From: Arthrobacter sp. ok362 | Lineage (GTDB): Bacteria > Actinomycetota > Actinomycetes > Actinomycetales > Micrococcaceae | NCBI RefSeq assembly: GCF_900102785.1 | Contig: NZ_FNGC01000002.1 | Location: 310,001 to 374,000, forward strand | Length of the DNA: 64,000 bases | Direction: 5' to 3' | Notes under the pieces: generated by a model | Told to the model about the DNA's origin: nothing | The model's database searches: none | Seen by the model: only the letters and a program-made list of their open reading frames with translations | Translations under genes and position numbers: made by a program | In this document: in pieces, positions 27,028 to 34,478 of the stretch | Position numbering within the stretch: the stretch's first letter is position 1 | Layout: every line of letters starts with the position of its first letter

Positions 27028-28451
27028 TGAGCACGGAAACGTTTCTCCCGGGCCCGGACCTCGTTGCCGCGGCGCTGCCCACCACCCTGTTCCGCTTCGC
27101 CACCGCAGGCTCCGTCGATGACGGCAAGTCCACGCTGGTGGGCCGGCTCCTGCACGACTCGAAGGCGATCCTCGCCGACCAGCTCGACGCCGTCGCCCGC
27201 ACCTCCGCGGACCGCGGTTTCGGCGGCGAAGGGGCCACCGGCACAAAAGCGATCGACCTCGCCCTGCTGACCGACGGCCTGCGCGCGGAGCGCGAGCAGG
27301 GCATCACGATCGACGTCGCCTACCGCTACTTCGCCACGGACCGCCGCAGCTTCATCCTTGCGGACTGCCCCGGGCACGTGCAGTACACCAAGAACACGGT
27401 GACCGGCGCGTCCACCGCGGACGCCGTCGTCGTGCTCATCGACGCCCGCAAGGGTGTCCTGGAGCAGACCCGCCGGCACCTGTCCGTGCTGCAGCTGCTG
27501 CGCGTGGCGCACGTGATCGTCGCCGTGAACAAGATCGACCTCGTGGACTTCAGCGAGGACGTGTTCCGCGGGATCGAGGCGGACGTCCAGCAGGTCGGCC
27601 GTGAGCTCGGGCTCGGTCGTGACGGCGTCGCTGACCTCCGGGTCATCCCCGTTTCCGCGCTCGACGGCGACAACGTCGTCGACCGCTCGGAGCGGACCCC
27701 GTGGTACGACGGCCCGGCGCTGCTGGAAGTCCTGGAGACCCTGCCGGCCGCCGACGAACTCGAAAGCCACCTGGAGAGCTTCCGCCTCCCGGTCCAGCTG
27801 GTCATCCGGCCGCAGGGCGCGCTGGCTCCGGACGCCGTCGCCGGCGGCCTGGATCCCGAGGCGTACCGCGACTACCGCGCCTACGCCGGCCAGATCACTG
27901 AGGGCTCCGTGAAGCTGGGGGACCAGGTCAGCATCCTGACGCCGGGCCAGGCCCCGCGCACCACCGCCGTCACCGGGATCGACTTCGCGGGCCGCGAGCT
28001 TGCCGAGGCGGCCGCCCCGCAGTCCGTGGCCCTGCGCCTGGCCGACGAATTCGACGTCGCCCGCGGTGACACGATCGCGGCGGCCGGCACCATCCGGGAA
28101 GCCTCGGCGGACCTGTACGCCGCCTTGTGCTGGCTCTCGCCCAAGCCGCTCCGCGAGGGGGCCAAGGTGCTGGTCAAGCACGGCACCCGCACAGTCCAGG
28201 CCCTGGTCCGGAACGTGACCGGCAAGCTGGACCTCGCCAGCTTCGGCCTGGAGCCGACGTCCACCCTGGAACTCAACGACATCGGGCACGCGCAGCTTCG
28301 TCTCTCCGCCCCGCTTCCGCTGGAGAACTACCTGCACCACCGCCGCACCGGGGCCTTCCTGGTGATCGATCCGCTCGACGGCAGCACCCTCGCCGCGGGC
28401 CTGGTCAAGGACCACCCCGGCGACCACGAGGACGAGCGCTACTCGATCTAG
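27027..28451 (+). CDS. cysN: Sulfate adenylyltransferase subunit 1 (GTPase)
   Basis: 474 aa, EF-Tu-like GTPase that drives APS formation with CysD. The P-loop is GSVDDGKST (28-36); G3 is DCPGHVQYTKN, G4 is VNKIDLVD, followed by beta-barrel domains. The length shows that no APS kinase (CysC) is fused at the C-terminus, which fits the APS-type CysH next door. Last gene of the nirA-cysHDN operon; a strong terminator starts 18 bases after its stop. Confidence 0.95.
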   Translation: MSTETFLPGPDLVAAALPTTLFRFATAGSVDDGKSTLVGRLLHDSKAILADQLDAVARTSADRGFGGEGATGTKAIDLALLTDGLRAEREQGITIDVAYRYFATDRRSFILADCPGHVQYTKNTVTGASTADAVVVLIDARKGVLEQTRRHLSVLQLLRVAHVIVAVNKIDLVDFSEDVFRGIEADVQQVGRELGLGRDGVADLRVIPVSALDGDNVVDRSERTPWYDGPALLEVLETLPAADELESHLESFRLPVQLVIRPQGALAPDAVAGGLDPEAYRDYRAYAGQITEGSVKLGDQVSILTPGQAPRTTAVTGIDFAGRELAEAAAPQSVALRLADEFDVARGDTIAAAGTIREASADLYAALCWLSPKPLREGAKVLVKHGTRTVQALVRNVTGKLDLASFGLEPTSTLELNDIGHAQLRLSAPLPLENYLHHRRTGAFLVIDPLDGSTLAAGLVKDHPGDHEDERYSI

Positions 28452-28468
28452 CCCACCGGCCCACAAGC

Positions 28469-28530
28469 GCAGCCTGTTTCCCCGCCCGCCGCCATGCGCC
28501 GCAGGCCAGGAAACAGGCTGCCGTCTTTTG
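28469..28530 (+). terminator. Rho-independent terminator after cysN
   Basis: Perfect 13-bp arms GCAGCCTGTTTCC (28469-28481) and GGAAACAGGCTGC (28509-28521), followed by CGTCTTTTG. It separates the nirA-cysHDN operon from the ssu promoter. Confidence 0.85.
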
Positions 28531-28538
28531 GGGCCAAA

Positions 28539-28617
28539 TGTGACGTTGCGTGAACCCGCGTGACCCCCGGTTTCCGGGCCGTTGAACCGCGATTATGACA
28601 CTCCCTATGGTGAATGA
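28539..28617 (+). promoter_or_regulatory. Sulfur-regulon promoter module, ssu copy
   Basis: TGTGACG at 28539, GCGTGACC at 28558, TTTCCG at 28571, -35 TTGAAC (28582-28587), 18-base spacer, -10 TATGGT (28606-28611), then 6 bases to an ATG at 28618. Spacing is identical to the nirA and cysG promoters. Here the ATG at the predicted +1 opens a 22-codon micro-ORF, not the ssuA gene. An additional GCGTGAAC lies at 28548. Confidence 0.7.
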
Positions 28618-28686
28618 ATGAAGACGACGGAACGGTTCCCCGGCCTCCCCCGCAGGGACTCCCAGGGGCGATGTCGCCGGCCCTAG
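28618..28686 (+). CDS. Leaderless micro-ORF in the ssuA leader (22 aa)
   Basis: ATG 28618 sits 6 bases after the -10 TATGGT, exactly where nirA and cysG begin, so ribosomes should start here without a leader. It encodes MKTTERFPGLPRRDSQGRC followed by RRP and a stop. There is one cysteine codon near the end. It ends 47 bases before ssuA. Cysteine-responsive leaderless leader peptides are known in mycobacteria, but those have runs of Cys codons; only one is present here. Existence and function are inferred. Confidence 0.4.
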   Translation: MKTTERFPGLPRRDSQGRCRRP

Positions 28687-28733
28687 ACCACCAGCCCGGC
28701 CCTCCGCACTCACCCCAGAACAGGACTTCACCC

Positions 28734-29912
28734 ATGTCACGCACCCCCGAAAACCCCGCGCCCGGCACGCAGCCCGGCACCACCCGGATTGTCGCTGGCG
28801 AGACCGGCAAACCCAAGCGCAAACGCACCCTAGAGATCGCCCTGGTCGCGGGGCTTGTACTCCTGATCGGCGCCGGCGCAGCCGTGGCATCCTCGCTGTC
28901 CCGCGGCCCGGAAACCGCCCCGGCAGCGGCCGCGGCGGACGCCGGGCCGGCCGCCGAACTCCGGCTCGGCTACTTTGGCAACATCACCCACGCCCCGGCC
29001 CTGGTCGGCGTCAGCAAGGGCCTTATCGCCAAGGACCTGGGCGCAACCAAGCTCACCACGCAGACCTTCAACGCCGGCCCGGCCGCGATCGAGGCCCTCA
29101 ACGCCGGCGCCATTGACGCCACCTACATCGGCCCCAACCCGGCCATCAACTCCTACGTCAAGAGCAACGGCCAATCCATCAGCATCATCGCCGGAGCCAC
29201 GGCCGGTGGGGCGCAGCTGGTGGTCAAACCCGGTATCAACTCGGCCGCCGACCTCAAGGGCAAGACGCTTGCGTCCCCGCAGCTCGGCGGCACCCAGGAC
29301 GTGGCCCTCCGGGCCTGGCTCGGCAAGCAGGGGTTCAAGACCTCCACGGACGGCAGCGGCGATGTCGCGATCAACCCGACCGAGAACGCCCAGACCCTCA
29401 AACTGTTCCAGGACGGCAAGCTCGACGGCGCATGGCTGCCGGAGCCCTGGGCCTCCCGCCTGGTGCTTCAGGCCGGCGCGAAGGTCCTGGTCGACGAGAA
29501 GGACCTGTGGGAGAAGGGCGAGTTCGTCACCACGGTCCTGATCGTCAACAAGAAGTTCGCGGCCGAGCACCCGGCCACCGTGCAGGCGCTCCTCAAGGGC
29601 CATGTTGAATCCGTGGACTGGCTCAATGCGGCGCCCGCCGCGGAGAAGGCCACGGTCCTCAATGACGCACTCAAGGCAGCCGCCGGCAAGGCGTTGCCGG
29701 CCGACGTCATCGACCGGTCCCTGAAGAACATCGTCTTCACCACCGACCCGCTCGCCGGCACCTACAAGAAACTGCTCCAAGACGGCGTCGACGCCGGCAC
29801 CACCAAACAGGCCGACATCAACGGCATCTTCGACCTCACAGCGCTCAACAGTGTCCTGGGCGAGAGTGTGGCCGGCAAGAAGATTTCCGCCGAAGGGCTC
29901 GGCAAGGACTAG
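28734..29912 (+). CDS. ssuA: Sulfonate/taurine-type ABC transporter substrate-binding protein
   Basis: A SsuA/TauA/NMT1-type periplasmic-binding protein, 392 aa. A polar N-terminus is followed by one TM anchor (IALVAGLVLLIGAGAAVA), then the binding domain starting LRLGYFGNITHAPALVGV, with ALNAGAIDATYIGPNPAIN. ATG 28734 has AGGA 8 bases upstream. A longer frame from 28614 would start 2 bases after the -10 and is unlikely. Context beside cysDN suggests organosulfur import; nitrate-type substrates are an alternative. Confidence 0.85.
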   Translation: MSRTPENPAPGTQPGTTRIVAGETGKPKRKRTLEIALVAGLVLLIGAGAAVASSLSRGPETAPAAAAADAGPAAELRLGYFGNITHAPALVGVSKGLIAKDLGATKLTTQTFNAGPAAIEALNAGAIDATYIGPNPAINSYVKSNGQSISIIAGATAGGAQLVVKPGINSAADLKGKTLASPQLGGTQDVALRAWLGKQGFKTSTDGSGDVAINPTENAQTLKLFQDGKLDGAWLPEPWASRLVLQAGAKVLVDEKDLWEKGEFVTTVLIVNKKFAAEHPATVQALLKGHVESVDWLNAAPAAEKATVLNDALKAAAGKALPADVIDRSLKNIVFTTDPLAGTYKKLLQDGVDAGTTKQADINGIFDLTALNSVLGESVAGKKISAEGLGKD

Positions 29913-29956
29913 CTCCCGGGCCTCCAGCCATCCGCCACAACAGTAAGGACCAGACC

Positions 29957-30682
29957 ATGCCAGTCGTACTGGAAAACCTGGGCAAGCGCTTCGGCGACGG
30001 CGCCCCGGTACTGGACGACGTCAACGCCACCATCGGGCAGGGCGAGTTCGTCGCCCTGCTCGGTGCGTCCGGCTGCGGCAAGTCCACCCTGCTCAACATC
30101 ATGGCGGGACTGGAGGCCCCGACGTCGGGGGCCCTCGAGGTGCCCAGCGACGGCGCCGCCTTCATGTTCCAGGACGCGGCACTGTTTCCTTGGCTGACCG
30201 CGCGGGAGAACATCGAGCTGGCCCTGAAGCTGCGCGGCGTCGGGAAAGCCGGCCGCAGGGTCCGGGCGGGGGAGCTGCTGGACCTGGTGCACCTGGGCGG
30301 TGCGGGGGACAAACGGCCCCACGAACTCTCCGGCGGGATGCGCCAGCGTGTGTCCCTGGCCCGGTCGCTTGCCCAGGACCGGCAGCTGCTCCTCATGGAC
30401 GAGCCCTTCGCGGCCCTGGACGCGATTACCCGGGACCTCCTCCATGACGAGCTCGAACGCATCTGGAAGGAAACCGGCCGGACCATCGTCTTCGTCACCC
30501 ACAACGTCCGGGAGGCCGTCCGGCTTGGCCAGCGCGTGCTGCTGCTCTCCTCCCGGCCCGGCCGCGTGGTGCGGGAATGGCACGTCAGCGAGGAACACCG
30601 CACCGACGCCGGACTGGCCGGCCAGCTCACCGGCGAAATCACCGCCCGGCTACGCGAGGAGATCCGCCGCCATGCCAAGTAA
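29957..30682 (+). CDS. ssuB: Sulfonate-type ABC transporter ATPase
   Basis: 241 aa, SsuB/TauB/NrtD type. Walker A is GASGCGKST at 36-44, the Q-loop region is MFQDAALFPWL, the signature LSGGMRQR, and Walker B LLLMDEPFAALD. It energises import through the permease whose gene overlaps its 3' end by 11 bases. Confidence 0.9.
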   Translation: MPVVLENLGKRFGDGAPVLDDVNATIGQGEFVALLGASGCGKSTLLNIMAGLEAPTSGALEVPSDGAAFMFQDAALFPWLTARENIELALKLRGVGKAGRRVRAGELLDLVHLGGAGDKRPHELSGGMRQRVSLARSLAQDRQLLLMDEPFAALDAITRDLLHDELERIWKETGRTIVFVTHNVREAVRLGQRVLLLSSRPGRVVREWHVSEEHRTDAGLAGQLTGEITARLREEIRRHAK

Positions 30683-31610
30683 CCAACTCCCCGTGGCGGA
30701 AGCCCCGGCTGAGACCCGCAAAGTACATGCGGCCCTGACCCGTTCTTCCAGCGGCAAGGAAGACCTGCGCGAGCTCGAGGCGGGCCTCGATTCCCTCCAG
30801 TCCGATGCCGGACGCAAAGCCGGCATCGACTGGAGCCGGATCCTGCTGCCGGTGGCTGCGCTCGCGGTGCTGGTCATCCTCTGGCAGCTGTACGTGTCCC
30901 TCGGCTTCAAGCGGCGCGACATCGTGCCCGGCCCGCTGGATGTCATCGGCCAGATCGGAACCCTGTGGGGCGAGGGCAAGCTGCAGGAGGCCGTCTGGAC
31001 CTCGCTGCAGCGCGGCGTCGTGGGCTTCCTGATCAGCGTGGTCATCGCAACTCCGGTGGGGCTCCTGCTGGCCCAGGTGGCACCGCTGCGCCGCGCGTTC
31101 GGGCCACTGATCTCCGGGCTGCAGGTCCTGCCGTCCGTGGCCTGGGTGCCGGCAGCCATCCTCTGGTTCGGCCTCACCGACGCCACCGTGTATTTCGTAG
31201 TCTTCATGGGTGCCATTCCCTCGATCATCAACGGCCTGATCTCCGGTGTGGACCAGATTCCGCCGCAGTACCGCAGCGTCGGAAAGGTCCTGGGTGCGTC
31301 CCGGCTCCAGCTGGCCCTGCAAATCATCCTGCCGGCGGCCCTGCCCGGGTACCTCGGCGGCCTCAAACAGGGGTGGGCGTTCTCCTGGCGCTCGCTGATG
31401 GCGGCCGAGATCATCGCCGTCGGCGGCACCATCGGCTTTGGCCTGGGCTCCATGCTGAACCAGGGCCGTGACCTGTCCGACATGACCATTGCGATGTCCG
31501 CGATCCTGCTGATCCTCGCCGTCGGCATCCTGATCGAACTGCTCGTCTTCGCCCCGATCGAAAAGCGGCTGCTCCGCCGCCGGGGCCTGCTCGCCGGCAG
31601 CACACGCTAA
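30672..31610 (+). CDS. ssuC: Sulfonate-type ABC transporter permease
   Basis: 312 aa, SsuC/TauC type inner-membrane permease with six TM segments and the ATPase-contact loop YRSVGKVLGASRLQLALQIILPAALPGYLGG. The hydrophilic first ~55 residues are an extension. ATG 30672 lies inside the last codons of ssuB, implying coupling. The operon ends at the terminator starting 31636. Confidence 0.9.
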   Translation: MPSNQLPVAEAPAETRKVHAALTRSSSGKEDLRELEAGLDSLQSDAGRKAGIDWSRILLPVAALAVLVILWQLYVSLGFKRRDIVPGPLDVIGQIGTLWGEGKLQEAVWTSLQRGVVGFLISVVIATPVGLLLAQVAPLRRAFGPLISGLQVLPSVAWVPAAILWFGLTDATVYFVVFMGAIPSIINGLISGVDQIPPQYRSVGKVLGASRLQLALQIILPAALPGYLGGLKQGWAFSWRSLMAAEIIAVGGTIGFGLGSMLNQGRDLSDMTIAMSAILLILAVGILIELLVFAPIEKRLLRRRGLLAGSTR

Positions 31611-31635
31611 AGCACCTCAGCAATACCAAACAACG

Positions 31636-31675
31636 AAAGCCCGACGGCGATACTCGCCGTCGGGCTTTCTGCTGT
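31636..31675 (+). terminator. Rho-independent terminator after ssuC
   Basis: Perfect 14-bp arms AAAGCCCGACGGCG (31636-31649) and complement (31655-31668) with a 5-base loop and a CTTT end. Its right half (31646-31672) recurs with one mismatch at 33804-33830. It may also terminate the converging 31683 gene. Confidence 0.85.
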
Positions 31676-31682
31676 CCGTATG

Positions 31683-33689
31683 TCAGCCGCGCGTCAGCGT
31701 GCCGCAGCCATGGACCTCGAAACCCCTTGTTCCGGCCGGGATTGTGACGATGGTCCTGGCCGCACCGAAGTAGTTGTCGATGATGTCGCCAACTATTTCG
31801 CCACTGAAACCGCTGAGCGTGGCCCAGTAACAGGACGCTCCTGCTCCATATCCGTAGTAGGTGCCAGGCAGGATGTCGATGCCGACGCGGTAAGTGCCAT
31901 CGGTTGTGATCCGTGTGGACTTGGCCCCGGTGGAAGGAACGGTCGTCCACGAGCCGCAGCCGTGGGAGCTGAATCCGACGTCTCCCGGAAGGATCTGGAC
32001 GTATGTCCGGGCCGTTCCAAAGTAGTTGGCATTGATCTGGCTCAGGCTGCCGGAGAAGCCACTGAGCCTCTCCCAGTAGCATCCGCTGCCGGTCCCCGTT
32101 GCCTTGTACAGACCGGGCTTGATCTGCGTTCCGACACGGTATGTGCCGTCACCACGAAGTACCGTCACAGCCCAGACAGGCAGTTTCAGCGCCGGACTCA
32201 TGGTGACCCGCGTATCAAAGTCGATCAGACTGGCGGACACGCGGACCGTGATGGAGCTGGCGTTGTCCGCGGCAGTGAGACGGTAGGTGCGGTAGCGCGC
32301 GCCGTAGATCGCGGCGCCGTTACGGTACCACTGGTAGGCGTAGGCCGACGGTGCCTGCGCGTAGGTGCCGACGTAGGCTGTCAGGGTCGATCCAAGGGAC
32401 AGCGCTCCGGTGACCCTGGGGGCTGACGTCAACGTGATCACGGCCTTGCCCACGGTGATTGCCGCAGTGGTGGCCGAGCGGGTCGTGTATCCGGCCTTGG
32501 AGACTGTGACCTTTAGGTTCACCCGGGCGCCGATGTAGCCGCTGTTAAGGTACAGGGCGTAACCGGTCCCGCCCCTGACCGCGACGCCGTTCCGGTACCA
32601 CTGGTACCGGATGGTTGAACCGGCAGTCCAACCCTGAGAAACCTTCACCGTCTGTCCATAGCGGTGGGTTCCGACCACCGTCAGCGTCCTGGTGGCCGCG
32701 ATGGTCCCGGCAGCAATCGAGCGGGCGGCGGAGTAGCGGTCCAGCGTTGTGTAGCCGGACTTGGCTGCACGCACCCTGACCTTGAGCGTCTTCCCGTAGT
32801 CGAGTGCAGCGGTGGTGTAGGTGCGGCTGACTGCGCCAACGATGGCTGCCGTTCCGCGGTACCACTGGTAGGAGAGCGTGGCACCGGTCGGCGCCCACGT
32901 GCCCGCATTGACAGTCTGCAGCTGGCCCACCTTGGCGATACCGCTGACTGTCGGTACCGGCGCCGTCACAAAGCTTCCCTTCCCGACGGTGACTTGGGCA
33001 GAAGTCAGTACCACTGAGGTGAAGCCCGGCGCGGAGAGCGTCACCTTGGCCCACAGCTTCTGAGCGTCGTCGGCGGCAGCCACCGTGTAGCTCGGTTTGG
33101 TCGCACCAGTGATGAAGCCAGCTCCGCGGTACCACTGGTAGCCGATTGCGGCACTCTGGACCGCAGTGTTGCTCCACTTCGGTGCGCTCAGCGACAGCGC
33201 CTGCCCGACGACGGGTTTGCCGGCTACAGCGTTGCTCCAGCTGACCCCTACGAAGGTTCCCGGACGAACCGTTACCGGCGTGGCAGCCAGCTTGGTGCCG
33301 GGCCCCTGGGCCTCCAGCGACGCCAGCACCGTTAGCTGGACCGACTTGCTTGCCATGGACGGATCAATGTGAAACACCTCAGCTTCGCCAACCGCGTGGT
33401 CGGCCGCTTGAACCGTGACACCGTCGACGATCCAGCTGTACTTGATCCAGCCGGCGCCGTTCCACTGGCCGCCCGTCGAGGTGAGAGTGCCACCGGCAAC
33501 AGGGTCGCCCTCAATAACCGGCGGGCTGACGTTTGTCGGAGCGGCGGGCGTTACTTCCATCGGCAGCGCCTGTGCTGCCGGAGCCATCAGCAGACCGGCG
33601 ATCAGTGCGATGCTCCCGGCTGTGGCTAGTGCCCTGGTCATACGGCCAGGGCGGCGCGTACGAGTACGGCCGTTTTCGTGCAGAGACAA
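31683..33689 (-). CDS. Large secreted protein with Ig-like repeats and a duplicated Cys-containing C-terminal domain
   Basis: 668 aa. The N-terminal signal peptide (ATAGSIALIAGLLMAPAAQA, cleavage near 41) is followed by about five Ig-like repeats, each with a YQWYRxGxxIxGA core (IGYQWYRGAGFITGA, LSYQWYRGTAAIVGA, YAYQWYRNGAAIYGA). Two tandem ~80-residue units follow, from about 514 and 597. Each reads DGTYRVG...PG.Y......CYW..LSGFSG....I..NYFG.ART......GF..HGCG, with two cysteines likely paired. No LPXTG or membrane anchor is seen. Start TTG 33689 is supported by AAGGGGA 5 bases upstream; ATG 33641 is the alternative. It lies opposite to and inside the sulfur cluster. Confidence 0.75.
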   Translation of the reverse strand: MSLHENGRTRTRRPGRMTRALATAGSIALIAGLLMAPAAQALPMEVTPAAPTNVSPPVIEGDPVAGGTLTSTGGQWNGAGWIKYSWIVDGVTVQAADHAVGEAEVFHIDPSMASKSVQLTVLASLEAQGPGTKLAATPVTVRPGTFVGVSWSNAVAGKPVVGQALSLSAPKWSNTAVQSAAIGYQWYRGAGFITGATKPSYTVAAADDAQKLWAKVTLSAPGFTSVVLTSAQVTVGKGSFVTAPVPTVSGIAKVGQLQTVNAGTWAPTGATLSYQWYRGTAAIVGAVSRTYTTAALDYGKTLKVRVRAAKSGYTTLDRYSAARSIAAGTIAATRTLTVVGTHRYGQTVKVSQGWTAGSTIRYQWYRNGVAVRGGTGYALYLNSGYIGARVNLKVTVSKAGYTTRSATTAAITVGKAVITLTSAPRVTGALSLGSTLTAYVGTYAQAPSAYAYQWYRNGAAIYGARYRTYRLTAADNASSITVRVSASLIDFDTRVTMSPALKLPVWAVTVLRGDGTYRVGTQIKPGLYKATGTGSGCYWERLSGFSGSLSQINANYFGTARTYVQILPGDVGFSSHGCGSWTTVPSTGAKSTRITTDGTYRVGIDILPGTYYGYGAGASCYWATLSGFSGEIVGDIIDNYFGAARTIVTIPAGTRGFEVHGCGTLTRG

Positions 33690-33803
33690 CTAAGTCCCCT
33701 TCCCCCATGTTGAGACTGACCGGAGAGCCCGGCCGGAGTAAATTGTATGGCTCATCACACCGGATAAGTGTGCGGGGTCTTGCCGGAACACAAAATGCTA
33801 AGC

Positions 33804-33830
33804 GGCGATGCTCGCCGTCGGGCTTTCTGC
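33804..33830 (+). repeat. Copy of the right half of the ssuC terminator
   Basis: 27 bases matching 31646-31672 with a single G/A difference, same orientation. The left arm of the hairpin is missing, so it cannot form the full terminator. Together the copies bracket the 31683-33689 gene as direct repeats. Confidence 0.8.
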
Positions 33831-33942
33831 GGTCCGCTGGCGGACCCTTGCTCCGCCGAAACCGCGGGCCTACACTCACGCCTATAGGCCGGGTTGCGGC
33901 CCATTCGAGCCCGATTCCAAGACTTAATCCGAGGAGATAGCT

Positions 33943-34239
33943 GTGGCAGCAAAATTTGGCGTGCTGGCCCTGGTCGAAGCCAAAGCGGGGAAGGAACAGG
34001 ACGTGTGGGACTTCCTGAACGGGGGCCGCGAGATCGTGCTCAACGAACCAGGAACTCGTTCCTGGTACGCCTTCCGGGTCAATGAGAACACTTTCGGCAT
34101 CTTCGACACCTTCGATACCGAGGAGGACCGGCAGGCCCACCTGGGCGGCGCCATCCCCGCCGCCCTTGGCGAACACGGTCCGGCCATGCTCGCCAAGGAT
34201 CCGGACATCAAGCTGATCGAACTCATTGCCGTGAAATAG
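33943..34239 (+). CDS. Small antibiotic-biosynthesis-monooxygenase (ABM) fold protein
   Basis: 98 aa, dimeric ferredoxin-like fold of the ABM/quinol monooxygenase family: FGVLALVEAKAGKEQDVWDFL, SWYAFRVNENTFGIFDTFDTEEDRQAHL, and a C-terminal IKLIELIAVK. Members oxidise quinones or act on small phenolics; the substrate is unknown. GTG 33943 has GGAG 6 bases upstream. It lies between the secreted protein and cysG. Confidence 0.75.
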   Translation: MAAKFGVLALVEAKAGKEQDVWDFLNGGREIVLNEPGTRSWYAFRVNENTFGIFDTFDTEEDRQAHLGGAIPAALGEHGPAMLAKDPDIKLIELIAVK

Positions 34240-34300
34240 GCGCGCCCGTCCCGGTTGCCCCCGGCTGCGGCCCTGCGATCGCCCCTCAGCGTCCGGAGCG

Positions 34301-34368
34301 GGGGCACATTGACCCCGACACGCCGGGGTTTCCGCCCAAAGCGGCCGACCCGGCCGTCAAAGTGCCCC
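34301..34368. repeat. Inverted repeat between the ABM gene and cysG
   Basis: Arms GGGGCACATTGAC (34301-34313) and GTCAAAGTGCCCC (34356-34368), 12 of 13 paired, with GC-rich sequence between. It may terminate the small monooxygenase gene. No U tract. Confidence 0.45.
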
Positions 34369-34399
34369 GGACCGTTGCCCGGTGCCGCAATTGCCACAA

Positions 34400-34478
34400 T
34401 GTGACGCGGCATTACCTTGCGTGAACTGGTGTTTCCGCACCGTTGTTCCGCTCTGTGACGCCGCCCTATCGTCGATGC
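34400..34478 (+). promoter_or_regulatory. Sulfur-regulon promoter module, cysG copy
   Basis: TGTGACG at 34400, GCGTGAAC at 34419, TTTCCG at 34432, -35 TTGTTC (34443-34448), 18-base spacer, -10 TATCGT (34467-34472), and CGATGC then ATG 34479. The six bases before ATG are identical to nirA. Spacing is identical to the two other copies. Confidence 0.7.
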
